Shown: in pieces, positions 15,238 to 23,745 of the stretch
Layout: every line of letters starts with the position of its first letter
Position numbering within the stretch: position 1 is the stretch's first letter
Assembly (NCBI GenBank): GCA_002503885.1
Contig: DASQ01000131.1
Location: 1-39,048 of the forward strand
Source: Methanoculleus marisnigri
GTDB taxonomy: Archaea > Halobacteriota > Methanomicrobia > Methanomicrobiales > Methanoculleaceae
Reading direction: 5' to 3'
DNA length: 39,048 bases
Notes under the pieces: generated by a model
What the model was told of the DNA's origin: nothing
What the model saw: only the letters and a program-made list of their open reading frames with translations
Database searches by the model: none
Translations under genes and position numbers: made by a program

Positions 15238-16857
15238 TCAGGAGTACTTCCGCCAGAACATGGAGAGTTTCCGCGACTCCGCCCACCGCTCGTCGAGCTG
15301 GTCGATGATCCCGTTGATCCGCTGCACCTGCTGCCGGATCTTCTCCGTCGCTCCGGCATCGTCAAGTAGTTCGGCCCGCCCCATGATCGCCTGGAGCGGG
15401 TTCCGGATATGGTCGGCAAGCAGGGCAAACTGCTCCATGTTCCGCTCTATCTGAGCATAGGCCTTCGATCTCAGGTCTTCAACCTCCCTCTGGGCGGTGA
15501 TGTCCCGGCCGACGGTGACGATCCTCGCGACCTCGCCGTGCTCGAAGATCGGGATCCGCATCTCCCGGAGGATCATGACCCGGTCTCCGAACTTAAGGGA
15601 CCGCTCCGATGTCAGCGGCCGACCGGTCCGTGCGACCCGCTCGTACAGCTGCCTCGCGGAGGGAGGGAGGAACGGCAGGACGGTGAAGAGATCCTTCCCG
15701 ACGACGTCCGTCGCGAGGCCGAGGTCTTCGCACCAGGCGATGAAGGCGTCGTTGGCGAGAAGAAGGGTGAGCCCGGTATCGACGACGGTGACGGTATCGG
15801 TGATGGCATCAAGGACAATCTGGTAGAGGTCTTCGGACTCCCGAAAGAGATACTCGGACTGCTTTCGGTCGAGTGCGCTCGCGATGATATGGACGGCCGC
15901 AGAGAGGAGCGTTACGTCCTCGTCCGCGAACCGGGCGTCGCCGGTATTCCGGTCAAACCCGACAAAACCGACGACCGCCCCGTTCAGCCGGAGCGGGACC
16001 ATCAGCGTCGCGGTAGCGTCGTGCCGCTTCAGGAGCTCGCGCTCCTCCCTGCCCGGCCGCCCTTCCCGGGAGATCCCGCTCACGAGTACGGTCTCGCCCT
16101 CCAGGATCTCCCCGACCCACCAGGGGAGATCGCCCGTGAGGAACTTCTGGGACTCCCCCCGCCGGGGCTTCTGATCCGGCCGGCACCACTCGTGCGTTGT
16201 GCCAAGGAGCGTTCGGGAATCGTTGAAGAGGGAGAGGTAAGCCCTGCATACCCCGCATGCACGGCCGAGATCCTCGAGCGAGTCGTCGATAGCCGGATCG
16301 ATCTCTGCAGGATCCGTGAACCGTGCGGGCATCGCCGCGACGGCCGCTTCGAGGCTGCGGCGGGGACCGGGTGCATCCTCCGCCTTCTGCTGCACGGCAA
16401 CCTCGATGCAGGAGAGGAGGAGCCAGGGATCGGCGGTCTCGGGGTCACGGACAGAACTGATCGAGACCCTGACGTCAAAGGACGATGAATCCCTTCGCCG
16501 TGCGGCAACCGTCCCATTCCACCGGCCAGAGGAGAGAGCGCAGCCGATGCAGTCCTGCCCCTCGCTCCGGGAGGGCCAGAGGAGGGTCACGGGCTTTCCG
16601 ACAACCTCATGCAGGTTATACCCCCACATGGCAAGCAACGAAGCGTTGGCAAAGGCAATGCGCCCCTCCTGGTCGATGATGCAGATCCCGGAGAGCGAGG
16701 TTTCGATCACCTGCCGCAGCATCGCGGCAGTAACGCCGGGGGTCCCGGCCGGGGTCTCACTGGCGACAGAATCCTCTCTCCCCTGATTCTCCAAGACGTC
16801 TCCCTGCTGCTCCGGAGAAATGCCTGCCGCCGAACGGTTCGCTGTGTGCAGATCCAT
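15238..16857 (-). CDS. PAS-GAF-PAS sensor protein with H-box but no ATPase domain
   Basis: A 539-residue soluble signalling protein. The order is a disordered first 44 residues, PAS at about 45-155 (SGICIIDQEGRIAFANAS), GAF at about 170-330, a second PAS at about 340-460 (closing VGRDITAQREVEDL), and a helical HisKA-like segment with ADHIRNPLQAIMG, in which His483 is the putative phospho-acceptor. The chain then ends at residue 539, with no N, G1 or G2 boxes, so no kinase ATPase domain. Similar short forms are, to my knowledge, frequent in Methanomicrobiales. It could be phosphorylated by another kinase or work through dimer contacts. No response regulator is adjacent. The 256-base gap 16858-17113 upstream holds only TATA-like ACTATAATA near 16985. 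Confidence 0.8.
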   Translation of the reverse strand: MDLHTANRSAAGISPEQQGDVLENQGREDSVASETPAGTPGVTAAMLRQVIETSLSGICIIDQEGRIAFANASLLAMWGYNLHEVVGKPVTLLWPSRSEGQDCIGCALSSGRWNGTVAARRRDSSSFDVRVSISSVRDPETADPWLLLSCIEVAVQQKAEDAPGPRRSLEAAVAAMPARFTDPAEIDPAIDDSLEDLGRACGVCRAYLSLFNDSRTLLGTTHEWCRPDQKPRRGESQKFLTGDLPWWVGEILEGETVLVSGISREGRPGREERELLKRHDATATLMVPLRLNGAVVGFVGFDRNTGDARFADEDVTLLSAAVHIIASALDRKQSEYLFRESEDLYQIVLDAITDTVTVVDTGLTLLLANDAFIAWCEDLGLATDVVGKDLFTVLPFLPPSARQLYERVARTGRPLTSERSLKFGDRVMILREMRIPIFEHGEVARIVTVGRDITAQREVEDLRSKAYAQIERNMEQFALLADHIRNPLQAIMGRAELLDDAGATEKIRQQVQRINGIIDQLDERWAESRKLSMFWRKYS

Positions 16858-17113
16858 ACTTGATCGTCCCGGGCAGCAGAACAGAGCTGCCCTCGCTGTC
16901 CTGGAGAGATCGCGTACTGCCGCTCTCCGGACTCCGGTCCGGGTTGTTCCGGACGGGTTAGGATGATTAATCCCCCGGGCTGCGTATTATAGTTTCTGTT
17001 TGTGTTGCGCCATCTTCGGCCCGGAGGGGGTCATCCGCCCGGTTTGAAACAGCACCGGGGGGATCAACGGGGCCCCCCGACAGGAGAAGATCGCCTGCGT
17101 CAGCCCGGGGCGC

Positions 17114-17794
17114 TCAGGCGTTCGTCTCCGCTCGCCGCGAGTAACTCCGGTACATCACCAGGAGTGCGGTGCCGATCAGGAGGAAGACGGCGAGCGACAC
17201 CCAGAACCCGGCCCCCGCCGGGATGAGGTTCACGGCGTAGTCGATGCCAAGAGCGATGGCGAAACTGCCGATGATGCCGCCGATGGTGATGCAGGAGAGG
17301 ACCTCCGTCTTCGTCATCCCGAGCATTCTCCCGACGATGGAACCGACGATGCTCCCCGATCCGTCAAAGGGGAGAGCCACGAAAGCAATGAGGCCGACGA
17401 AGTAGAGCCGTTCAAGCCACGGCCGCCGGTCGAGGAACGTCCTGCCCGCCGCCGTGAACCGGCTGACCCAGGGCCCGATGTAGGGGATGCGCAGGACCAG
17501 CGGAAAGTTCCAGGCCATGAAGAGCCCGCCGGCGAAGTCCAGGAATGCCAGGGCAAGCGCGACCAGCCACCAGGGAATGCCGCAAAGGATGCAGACCGGG
17601 ATGATCGTCTCCCGGCCGAGCGGCGGAACGATGTAGGCGACCATCATCCCGACGAGCAGGAGCCACTGCTCCGCCGGAAGGAAGAACCATACTACGGCAA
17701 AAAAGAGCCCGCAGAGCAGGGGCGGAACCGAGACCTTCAGCCAGCTCGCCCGGTCGTCAACCCCGTCACCGCCCCATACACCAATCTGTCGCAT
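17114..17794 (-). CDS. Small multi-drug export family membrane protein
   Basis: A 226-residue integral membrane protein of the Sm_multidrug_ex family. Five or six hydrophobic helices are visible, near 23-41, 45-57, 70-96, 130-147, 160-180 and 195-216. The conserved cytoplasmic or re-entrant signature is FVALPFDGSGSIVGSIVGRMLGM, which begins around residue 137. The family name comes from weak export evidence; the real substrate is unknown. It is the last gene of a minus-strand set following the JAMM protein and ribL, with 44 bp between the ribL stop and its start. This grouping may be only a shared transcript. Confidence 0.75.
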   Translation of the reverse strand: MRQIGVWGGDGVDDRASWLKVSVPPLLCGLFFAVVWFFLPAEQWLLLVGMMVAYIVPPLGRETIIPVCILCGIPWWLVALALAFLDFAGGLFMAWNFPLVLRIPYIGPWVSRFTAAGRTFLDRRPWLERLYFVGLIAFVALPFDGSGSIVGSIVGRMLGMTKTEVLSCITIGGIIGSFAIALGIDYAVNLIPAGAGFWVSLAVFLLIGTALLVMYRSYSRRAETNA

Positions 17795-17838
17795 GAACCG
17801 CCATCACCTGCGGGTGAGTGCCACGCCCGGGGCCGGAG

Positions 17839-18297
17839 TCACTCCTCACCGGGGGGCCCGGGGGGGGCCGGGGGGACCGGGATACCCCGGGTGTTCAGGA
17901 TGCGCTCGACGATCTTTGATGAACTGGCAAGCGAGCCGGGATACCCGGGTATCCGGACGACGTCCGCGTCGAGCCCGCGGTCCCGGAGTCTCTGCCGGAG
18001 ACGCTCCTCGTCGAAATGCTGGTTAAACCCGAGCGTGATGATGTCGGGCCGTATCTCCGCGATCGGCCTGAACATATCGTGGAGGTCGCCGAGGAGCGCA
18101 TGGTCGACCGGCCGTAATGCCCGGACCATCCGGAGCCGTTGATCTTCCGGGAGGATAGGCCTCGGCTTATGCTTCACGTTCGCGTCCCGCGCCACGATCA
18201 CGGAGAGTTCGTCGCCAAGTTTCCGGGACTCCTCGAGGTAGTAGAGGTGCCCGGGGTGGAGGATATCGAACGTCCCCGTCGCGACCACGCGGATCAC
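17839..18297 (-). CDS. ribL: Archaeal FAD synthetase RibL
   Basis: A 152-residue nucleotidyltransferase of the cytidylyltransferase superfamily. GTFDILHPGH at 8-17 contains the HxGH nucleotide-binding motif, His14 and His17, and the SSSKI motif lies near residue 128. Size and sequence match archaeal RibL, which makes FAD from FMN and ATP. Its ATG overlaps the stop of the JAMM gene by four bases, so translation is probably coupled. The carboxyl tail, VPPAPPGPPGEE, is encoded by long G runs and is probably variable between strains. The tail is outside the catalytic core. Confidence 0.9.
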   Translation of the reverse strand: MIRVVATGTFDILHPGHLYYLEESRKLGDELSVIVARDANVKHKPRPILPEDQRLRMVRALRPVDHALLGDLHDMFRPIAEIRPDIITLGFNQHFDEERLRQRLRDRGLDADVVRIPGYPGSLASSSKIVERILNTRGIPVPPAPPGPPGEE

Positions 18298-18665
18298 TCG
18301 ACCACCTCAAGGTTTGCGGGACTGCCGTCCGCCCGGTAGCACCGCCAGTCCCTCTCTGTATAGGGGTACCCGACGATGATGTGGTACCGACCGACCGAGG
18401 GGAAGAACCTGAGGTCGGCTGACGACGGGGAGAGGACGCCGTTCGGGTGGCTATGGGCGCTGCCGGCCTGGTGGGTATCGAGCGGGAGCATATCGATGAA
18501 GAACGAGGCGCTCTCTTCCCCGACGATGGTGCCGGGCACCAGGTCGAGGTCCCGGATAACGCCGTCCCGCTCCCGCAACACGGCAACGAACTCGTTAGGA
18601 TGTTGTTCCCGCCCGAGTTCGAAGAGCATCGCAAGCAGATCCCTGCTGATCCCGCATATGACCAT
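18294..18665 (-). CDS. JAMM/MPN-domain (Mov34/PAD-1) metalloprotein
   Basis: A 123-residue single-domain JAMM protein. All catalytic positions are present: Glu25 in NEFVAVL, His71 and His73 in HSHPNG, Ser81, and Asp84 with exact H-x-H-x7-S-x2-D spacing. JAMM proteins are zinc isopeptidases that remove ubiquitin-like modifiers; in archaea they can act on SAMP proteins, and others cleave small thiocarboxylate carriers. The target here is unknown. The start at 18665 gives a compact domain; the extra 33 upstream codons are low-complexity. A TATA-like CTTATGTT about 30 bases upstream would make a leaderless transcript. It is the first gene of a likely JAMM-ribL-exporter operon. Confidence 0.82.
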   Translation of the reverse strand: MVICGISRDLLAMLFELGREQHPNEFVAVLRERDGVIRDLDLVPGTIVGEESASFFIDMLPLDTHQAGSAHSHPNGVLSPSSADLRFFPSVGRYHIIVGYPYTERDWRCYRADGSPANLEVVE

Positions 18666-18810
18666 TCTACTGAATGGTAGGGGAGGAGGAAACATAAGCC
18701 CTCGCGTTCGGCATGCCTGCCCGGCCGCATGCACCGGTCTGCCGGGAGTCGGGAGAAAAACCACATGATGCCCGTGGGGCCACAGGCATACCGGATGAAA
18801 ATATGTAGGT

Positions 18811-18837
18811 GACCCATTTTCATACGAAAATGGGGTC
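18811..18837 (-). terminator. Stem-loop after the cupredoxin-fasciclin gene
   Basis: GACCCATTTTC at 18811-18821 and GAAAATGGGGTC at 18826-18837 pair with one bulged G around an ATAC loop. The hairpin begins three bases after the stop codon of the surface-protein gene at 18840. It is probably a transcription terminator or an mRNA 3'-end stabiliser for that gene. It is not followed by a long T run. Confidence 0.5.
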
Positions 18838-18839
18838 GT

Positions 18840-20131
18840 TTAAGGGATGACCCTTCCTTCCGGCAGGGCCTCGGAGGTTATGTTCCCGGTCACATTCTCA
18901 ACCGGGGTTATGTTCTCAACCGGGGTCACGTTCCCGTCGGCGGTGACGTTCACCGTCTCGAATACGAGCGGTATGAGCGGCGTGTGGTCGTTATTGACCA
19001 GCTGGACCGAGAGGTTGTGCTCGCCCGCCGTCACGTTCTCCCAGGTGTAGGAGGTGTTTGCAGAGACAATGTAGCCGCCGGTCTCCGGGATGGCGGGCGC
19101 ACTCGCGTTCGTCGGCACCGGGGCATCCAGGTAGTAGTGCAGGTGGCCTTCGCCCGGGGCGTTCGGCTGTCCGGCAGGCTCGATCCGTGTGAAATTCGTG
19201 ACATTCACGCTCACCGTGACGTTCCCGGCAGTGACATTGGCGCCTTCCTCCGGCGACGTGATAGTGACGTTCGCCTCAGCAGTCGAAGTCACGTTCTCCG
19301 GCAGCACAAGACCCGGCGGCACGAGAACCGTGTCGATGATGTGGACGATGCCGTTGTCGGCCGTGATGTCGGATGCGACGATGGTAGCGTTCTCTACCGT
19401 GAGGTTGCCGTCCGCCATCCCGACAGTAAGGTTGTCCCCCGTAAGTGTCTCAAGAACCGTCTTGTTATCGGTGGCGTTCGCCTCCGCCATCAGGTCTTCT
19501 GCGGTGTAGTTCCCTCTCACCAGGTGATGCATGAGCAGGGCATCAAGCGTCTCCGTGTCGTTCGAGAGTCCGGCAAGGGTCTCGTTGCCGAGAGCCTCAA
19601 AGGCGGCATTGTCCGGAGCAAAGACTGTATACGGCCCCCCGTAGTAAGCACGGTTTCGGTAAGGCCTGCCTCCCCGACGGCATCCGCAAAGGCAGTCAGG
19701 TTTTCATCCGCCGCGACCAGGTCGATCAGCGTCATGTTCGCCGGCTCCTCCCCGGGGGTCACGTTCCCGTCCCCGTCGACCATCATCCCCTCCGGGACGA
19801 CGATGACGACGCCCTGCATGGGCGTCCGCTGCGTCGAGGCGTTGAGCGTACAGCCGTACGGGTAGGTGCCCGTATCGGCGAACGTGTAGTTGAACGTCCC
19901 GTTCTGCTCTATCGGCCCGGAGTCGAAGAGCCCTCCCGTGCTGGTGACAGTGTGACTCACCTCATCATAATTCGTCCAGGTTACCGTTGTATTGCCCTCG
20001 ACCGTGAGCGAGGCGGGGTGGTACTCCCCGCCGCGTATATCAACGTCGGCAGTTACCGCGAGAGCCGGCAGGGCAACGAGACCTATGGCCAGGGCTGCTA
20101 CGAGCCCGAGTATGGTTGGATTCCTTCTCAT
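18840..20131 (-). pseudogene. Secreted cupredoxin-fasciclin surface protein, frameshifted
   Basis: One gene appears as two overlapping frames: 19517-20131 (204 residues as read) and 18840-19532 (230 residues from its first ATG). Adding one G to the six-G run at 19635-19640 (six C on the plus strand) joins them into about 430 residues. Order: signal peptide 1-25; cupredoxin at about 27-112, with His60, Cys94 and Met105 but Asn97 where the second copper histidine usually stands; fasciclin at about 133-265; then a beta-rich domain with GEGHLHYYLDAP and VQLVNNDHTPLIP. NITPVENV repeats and many N-x-T sites mark an extracellular glycoprotein. The fasciclin core GGPYTVFAPDNAAFEAL is restored only by the repair. 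It may be a sequencing error, a true mutation or a switchable tract. A minus-strand TATA box (TTATATAG) lies at 20297-20304. Confidence 0.8.
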
Positions 20132-20384
20132 GCAGTTTCACCACGCATATCTACCCTGGCAGGGAGAGCGACCGGCATCCTGAATGCAGACCCTGAGCAC
20201 ACTTCTGATCCCCGAAGGTCCACGGTAGCGGGAATACCCGTCCGAACAGTTCGGCACCGCTCGCCGCTGCCACGGAGGGGGAAATAACCGCACAACTATA
20301 TAACCATTATTATATTTCAAAAAGGTTGAATATCCGAACCGGGTTCTGCGCCCTCCATCGAGAGAATCTACGGGAGCGGACTGT

Positions 20385-21809
20385 TCAGAACGGCCCGTCC
20401 TGCTCGAAACTCCTCCTGTACCGGATGGCAAGTTCCGCCTTGAAGAGTTCCTTTCCGAGGTAGGCGGCATGGTCGAACCGCGAGAGGCTCCCTTCTTCAA
20501 GAAGCGTGTAAAAAACATCCTCCCAGCACCTCCCCCGCACGGCACGGCCGCGGTGGACCGCGACGATGCAGTCCCCCTCGATGCCGATGCGGATGCACCC
20601 GAGCGGGTCGTAGGTGATCTCGTCCGGGGGGGAATACGCGTCCATGACACTCCCGTATTCCAGCGGGGGTTCGCGCCGCCGCCGTTTCTCTTTCAGGATC
20701 AGGAGGTCGAGCCCCAGATCTTTGGGATAGGGGCGGTCGGTCATCAGCGCCATCATCTCGGTTGCCTGCCGCATCTCCGCCACCGATCCCCGGGTCTTGT
20801 CGCTGTGTTCGCTCGTGAAGACGACGGCGGCCCCGACCTCGTGCGCCATCCCCGCGAGCAGCGCGTTCGCCCCCGGTGAGTCGGCATCCAGCAGTTCCAC
20901 GACGTTGCCCGCCCCGAAGAAGAGCGGGCGGGGGACCTCCCCAAACCCGGCAAGCGATCCCGTCAGCCCGGACCCCACCGGCTGAAGGAGGGGATCGGCG
21001 ATCAGGCAGGAGATCCCGGCTTCTTGTGCGGCGGCAAGGTTCTCGGTGAGCGTCCGGTCACGGGGCACCACGACCGCGGCCGCCCCGGCTTCCGCGACCG
21101 CCTCCCCGACGACCGGGATGTTTCCCTCATGCAGGGAGAGCACCAGGTCGACACGGAAGAGCGCCGCCGCGATGAGGGACGGGTCCTGGGTATCGACCGC
21201 CAGAGGGCCGCCAACCTCCGCGACGGCCGCAAAACACCGTTCGACGTCGCCGGGGGTCGCGTCGAACCCGAATCCCAGGTCCACGATGTCCGCCCCGTCG
21301 GCAAAGAATCGCCGGACGTCGGTGAGGAGATCGTCGCGCTTATGCGCATCCATGATCTCCGCGAGCACCTTCATCCTCGAACCCCCGCCGATCTTCGTGC
21401 CGCGGATGATGAAGTCCGCCTCCGCCTCCGCTTCCCGGAGCGCCACCTGCCGGCAGGCCTCCTCTCGACGCACCTGTGCGAGAAATTCATCGGCGGGAAC
21501 AGTTGTCGAAAGCCGGACGCGATCGAGCACCGAAAGGACCAGCGGGAGATCGGCCGCATGCCGCGGGCCCCGGTAGACCGGGATGCCGGTCTTGCGTTCG
21601 ACGCCGGCAAAGGATGCGGTGCACATCCCGGAGACGATCGCCATATCGTAGCTGCCGCCGGCAAGCAGCCTCTGGAGGTCACCGGGGGCAAGAAACGACG
21701 CGATATCGCCGGTGACCGCCACGTCTATCTCATAGCGGTCGCTGAACCGCTCAGCCGCCGCCTTCACGATTCCGACCGTCGCCGATCCGGTCGGCAGGAG
21801 AATGCGCAT
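20385..21809 (-). CDS. Dihydropteroate synthase-like protein (DUF6513 plus DHPS-like)
   Basis: A 474-residue protein of the archaeal dihydropteroate-synthase-related family. Residues of about 1-125 correspond to the DUF6513-type domain (MRILLPTGSATVGIVKAA). Residues of about 130-400 form a TIM barrel like DHPS, with VLAEIMDAHKRDDLL, ADIVDLGFGFDATPGD and PLAVDTQDPSLIAAAL. The family occurs in organisms that make tetrahydromethanopterin and is suspected to act in its synthesis, but the reaction is not settled. An ATG at 21809 was preferred over the GTG three codons earlier because a minus-strand TATA (GATTATTT) lies about 32 bases before it, which suits a leaderless message. It is divergent from the PHP gene. 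Confidence 0.82.
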   Translation of the reverse strand: MRILLPTGSATVGIVKAAAERFSDRYEIDVAVTGDIASFLAPGDLQRLLAGGSYDMAIVSGMCTASFAGVERKTGIPVYRGPRHAADLPLVLSVLDRVRLSTTVPADEFLAQVRREEACRQVALREAEAEADFIIRGTKIGGGSRMKVLAEIMDAHKRDDLLTDVRRFFADGADIVDLGFGFDATPGDVERCFAAVAEVGGPLAVDTQDPSLIAAALFRVDLVLSLHEGNIPVVGEAVAEAGAAAVVVPRDRTLTENLAAAQEAGISCLIADPLLQPVGSGLTGSLAGFGEVPRPLFFGAGNVVELLDADSPGANALLAGMAHEVGAAVVFTSEHSDKTRGSVAEMRQATEMMALMTDRPYPKDLGLDLLILKEKRRRREPPLEYGSVMDAYSPPDEITYDPLGCIRIGIEGDCIVAVHRGRAVRGRCWEDVFYTLLEEGSLSRFDHAAYLGKELFKAELAIRYRRSFEQDGPF

Positions 21810-21852
21810 ACACTTCACTTATTATTCAGAGGAGGACAAATAATCTGATCTC
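21810..21852. promoter_or_regulatory. Compact overlapping divergent promoters
   Basis: Only 43 bases separate the starts of the DHPS-like and PHP genes. CTTATTATTC at 21818-21827 is about 31 bases before the PHP ATG, and the minus-strand CAGATTATTTGT at 21836-21847 is about 32 bases before the DHPS-like ATG. Each TATA box therefore lies at the leaderless distance for its own gene, and the two promoters overlap. Binding at one should hinder the other. Confidence 0.5.
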
Positions 21853-22518
21853 ATGCTGCGGTGCGATCTGCATGTCCACACCAGGTACTCCAGGGACGGA
21901 GAGAGTAGTGTGGAGGATATCCTCCGGCGGGCGGAGGCGGTCGGCCTCGACGCCGTCGCGATCACCGATCACGATACGGTGGAAGGTGCCCTCTACGCCC
22001 TGGAGTGCGACACCTCCGTGACCGTGATCCCGGGCACCGAGGTATCGACAAGACAGGGCCACCTGCTTGCTCTCGGGGTCACGGAGCCCCTGCCGGCAGG
22101 GCTTGACTTCTTCGAGACCGTCGCCCTGGCCCATGCCCGGGATGCTCTGCTGATCCTGCCGCACCCCTACCACCGCTGGCGCCACGGCGTCGGAAGGAGA
22201 CTCGCGGCCGGTATCGGAGCGGTGGATGCGGTGGAAGTCTTCAACAGCCGTTACATCACCGGGTCGGCGAACCGGAAGGCCGCAGTCATTGCACGGAAGT
22301 TCGGGAAACCCGGCGTTGCCGGGAGCGACGCCCACAACGCCCGCTACGTCGGGTTCGGGGTCACCTATGTCACGGCCGAGCCGGATGTGGCTTCCATCCT
22401 CTCCGCGATCCGGGAAGGGCGGACGATGGCGGGGGGGAGGATGACCCCGCTCCACACCTACACCCGCCAGTCCATCAAGGGCGCTCTCCGCAGAATACGG
22501 CGGACGGTATACCGATGA
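21853..22518 (+). CDS. PHP-domain metal-dependent phosphoesterase
   Basis: A 221-residue PHP-fold protein. Metal-binding motifs are DLHVHTRYSRDG with His7 and His9, ITDHDTVEG, the glutamate of PGTEVST, LPHPYH, and GSDAHNARYVG near the end. These cover the trinuclear metal site of PHP phosphoesterases. Relatives remove 3' nucleotides from short RNA or act on nucleotide phosphates, but the substrate cannot be told from sequence. The stop codon overlaps the truA start by four bases, so the two are co-translated. A link to RNA metabolism is possible because of that pairing. Confidence 0.88.
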   Translation: MLRCDLHVHTRYSRDGESSVEDILRRAEAVGLDAVAITDHDTVEGALYALECDTSVTVIPGTEVSTRQGHLLALGVTEPLPAGLDFFETVALAHARDALLILPHPYHRWRHGVGRRLAAGIGAVDAVEVFNSRYITGSANRKAAVIARKFGKPGVAGSDAHNARYVGFGVTYVTAEPDVASILSAIREGRTMAGGRMTPLHTYTRQSIKGALRRIRRTVYR

Positions 22519-23327
22519 ATCTGGCGTTCCGCTATTCATACTTTGGAGACCGTTTCTTCGGCTCGCAGATGCAGCCGCTCCTCCGCACCGTAGAGGGCGA
22601 ACTCGTCGCGGCCTGCAGGCGCCTCTGCCTTTTCGACGACTGGCGGGAGGCAAACTTCGTCACCGCCGGCCGCACCGATCGCGGGGTGCATGCCCGGGGC
22701 CAGGTCTGCTCGTTTCTGACCGATAAGCAGGATCGGGCGGTCGAAGCACTGAACCAGGTGCTTCCGGCCGACATATGGTGTACGGCGTGGGCCAGTGTTC
22801 CGGACGGGTTCCACCCCCGGTACAACGCCGTATCGAGGACCTACCGCTACTACTTCCTGGCCCCGGGGAACACTGTCGCCATGCATGAAGCAGCACAGGA
22901 GTTTCTCGGGCGGCACGACTTCTCTACGTTCGCCCGTGTCGGCGACCGGAATCCTGAACGGAAGATCCTTGCGGCACGGGTCTTTGAGGACGGGCCGTTT
23001 GCCATCTTCGAGGTGACGGGAGAGAGCTTCCTCTGGAATATGGTCCGGTGCATGGCGACAGCACTTGAACGGGTGGGAAGGGGCGAGGCCGATGCCGGGG
23101 AGATCGCACGGCTCCTTGCCGGACCGCCGGAGCAGAGGGTCCCTGCGGCTCCTCCCGAGGGGCTGGTCCTCTGGGATATCGGCTATGAGATCTCCTTTAC
23201 GCCGCTCCCGATCGGCGAGAAGAGTCGCCGGTACCTTGCCGACCGCCATCGCCACCACGCTCTCATGGCGGAGATCTCTGCACGCCTTGCACCGGAGGGC
23301 CGGTGCCCCGACACATCCCCAATATAA
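22515..23327 (+). CDS. truA: tRNA pseudouridine synthase TruA
   Basis: A 270-residue pseudouridine synthase. The catalytic motif is AGRTDRGVHARGQ with nucleophile Asp55. Other landmarks are the opening FRYSYFGDRFFGSQ, the SRTYRYYF strand, and FLWNMVRCM near the carboxyl end. TruA modifies uridines at positions 38-40 of the tRNA anticodon arm. Length and all key residues are normal. The gene overlaps the PHP gene by four bases. The frame on the opposite strand across its end is a shadow. Confidence 0.94.
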   Translation: MNLAFRYSYFGDRFFGSQMQPLLRTVEGELVAACRRLCLFDDWREANFVTAGRTDRGVHARGQVCSFLTDKQDRAVEALNQVLPADIWCTAWASVPDGFHPRYNAVSRTYRYYFLAPGNTVAMHEAAQEFLGRHDFSTFARVGDRNPERKILAARVFEDGPFAIFEVTGESFLWNMVRCMATALERVGRGEADAGEIARLLAGPPEQRVPAAPPEGLVLWDIGYEISFTPLPIGEKSRRYLADRHRHHALMAEISARLAPEGRCPDTSPI

Positions 23328-23745
23328 TACCTCGCAATACGGCAAAAGGGTGCAGAGAGGATCGGGAAACAGACCCCTCTCATTACCGCTGCTTTAAAAG
23401 GATCAGACCGCAGGCAACGGATCTTCCAAATGCGGTGCGGCAGGGGAAATCGGACTCTCCACCCCTCATCCGGGGCTGCTGCACTTAATCTTTCCGGATA
23501 GCGATACCCGACAAACCAGAACCCTGCCGAAATCCCGGCATGGAGGTACTTCATCCGTCCCTGCGACAGGTACGTAGACTTCCGTCCAGGAGCCGGAACG
23601 CTTAAGTATCCCGGGACAGTTTTAGGCACACCTGAGTAAAACAGATTAGATCTATTTTCAATATAGTTAAACGTTTTAGTTTAATAATAACCTATTAATA
23701 TATGACAGCACAGTCCCGTTTCAGTACGTCAAGAGGGGAAAGTGG
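23328..23745. promoter_or_regulatory. Leader and promoter region of the glycan operon
   Basis: No gene is supported in these 418 bases. The right half, 23620-23705, is strikingly AT-rich. CTATTAATATATGAC at 23692-23706 is a strong TATA element that would start transcription near 23723, and GAGGGGAAAG precedes the GT2 start as ribosome site. Upstream, TTAAAC and GTTTAA (23667-23672 and 23679-23684) form an inverted repeat around GTTTTA that could bind a regulator. The left half, 23328-23600, is GC-richer and featureless. Confidence 0.5.

Noticed and set aside
23183..23629. 148-codon minus-strand frame at the truA end
   Set aside because: Half of it is antisense to truA and the rest has no coding character.
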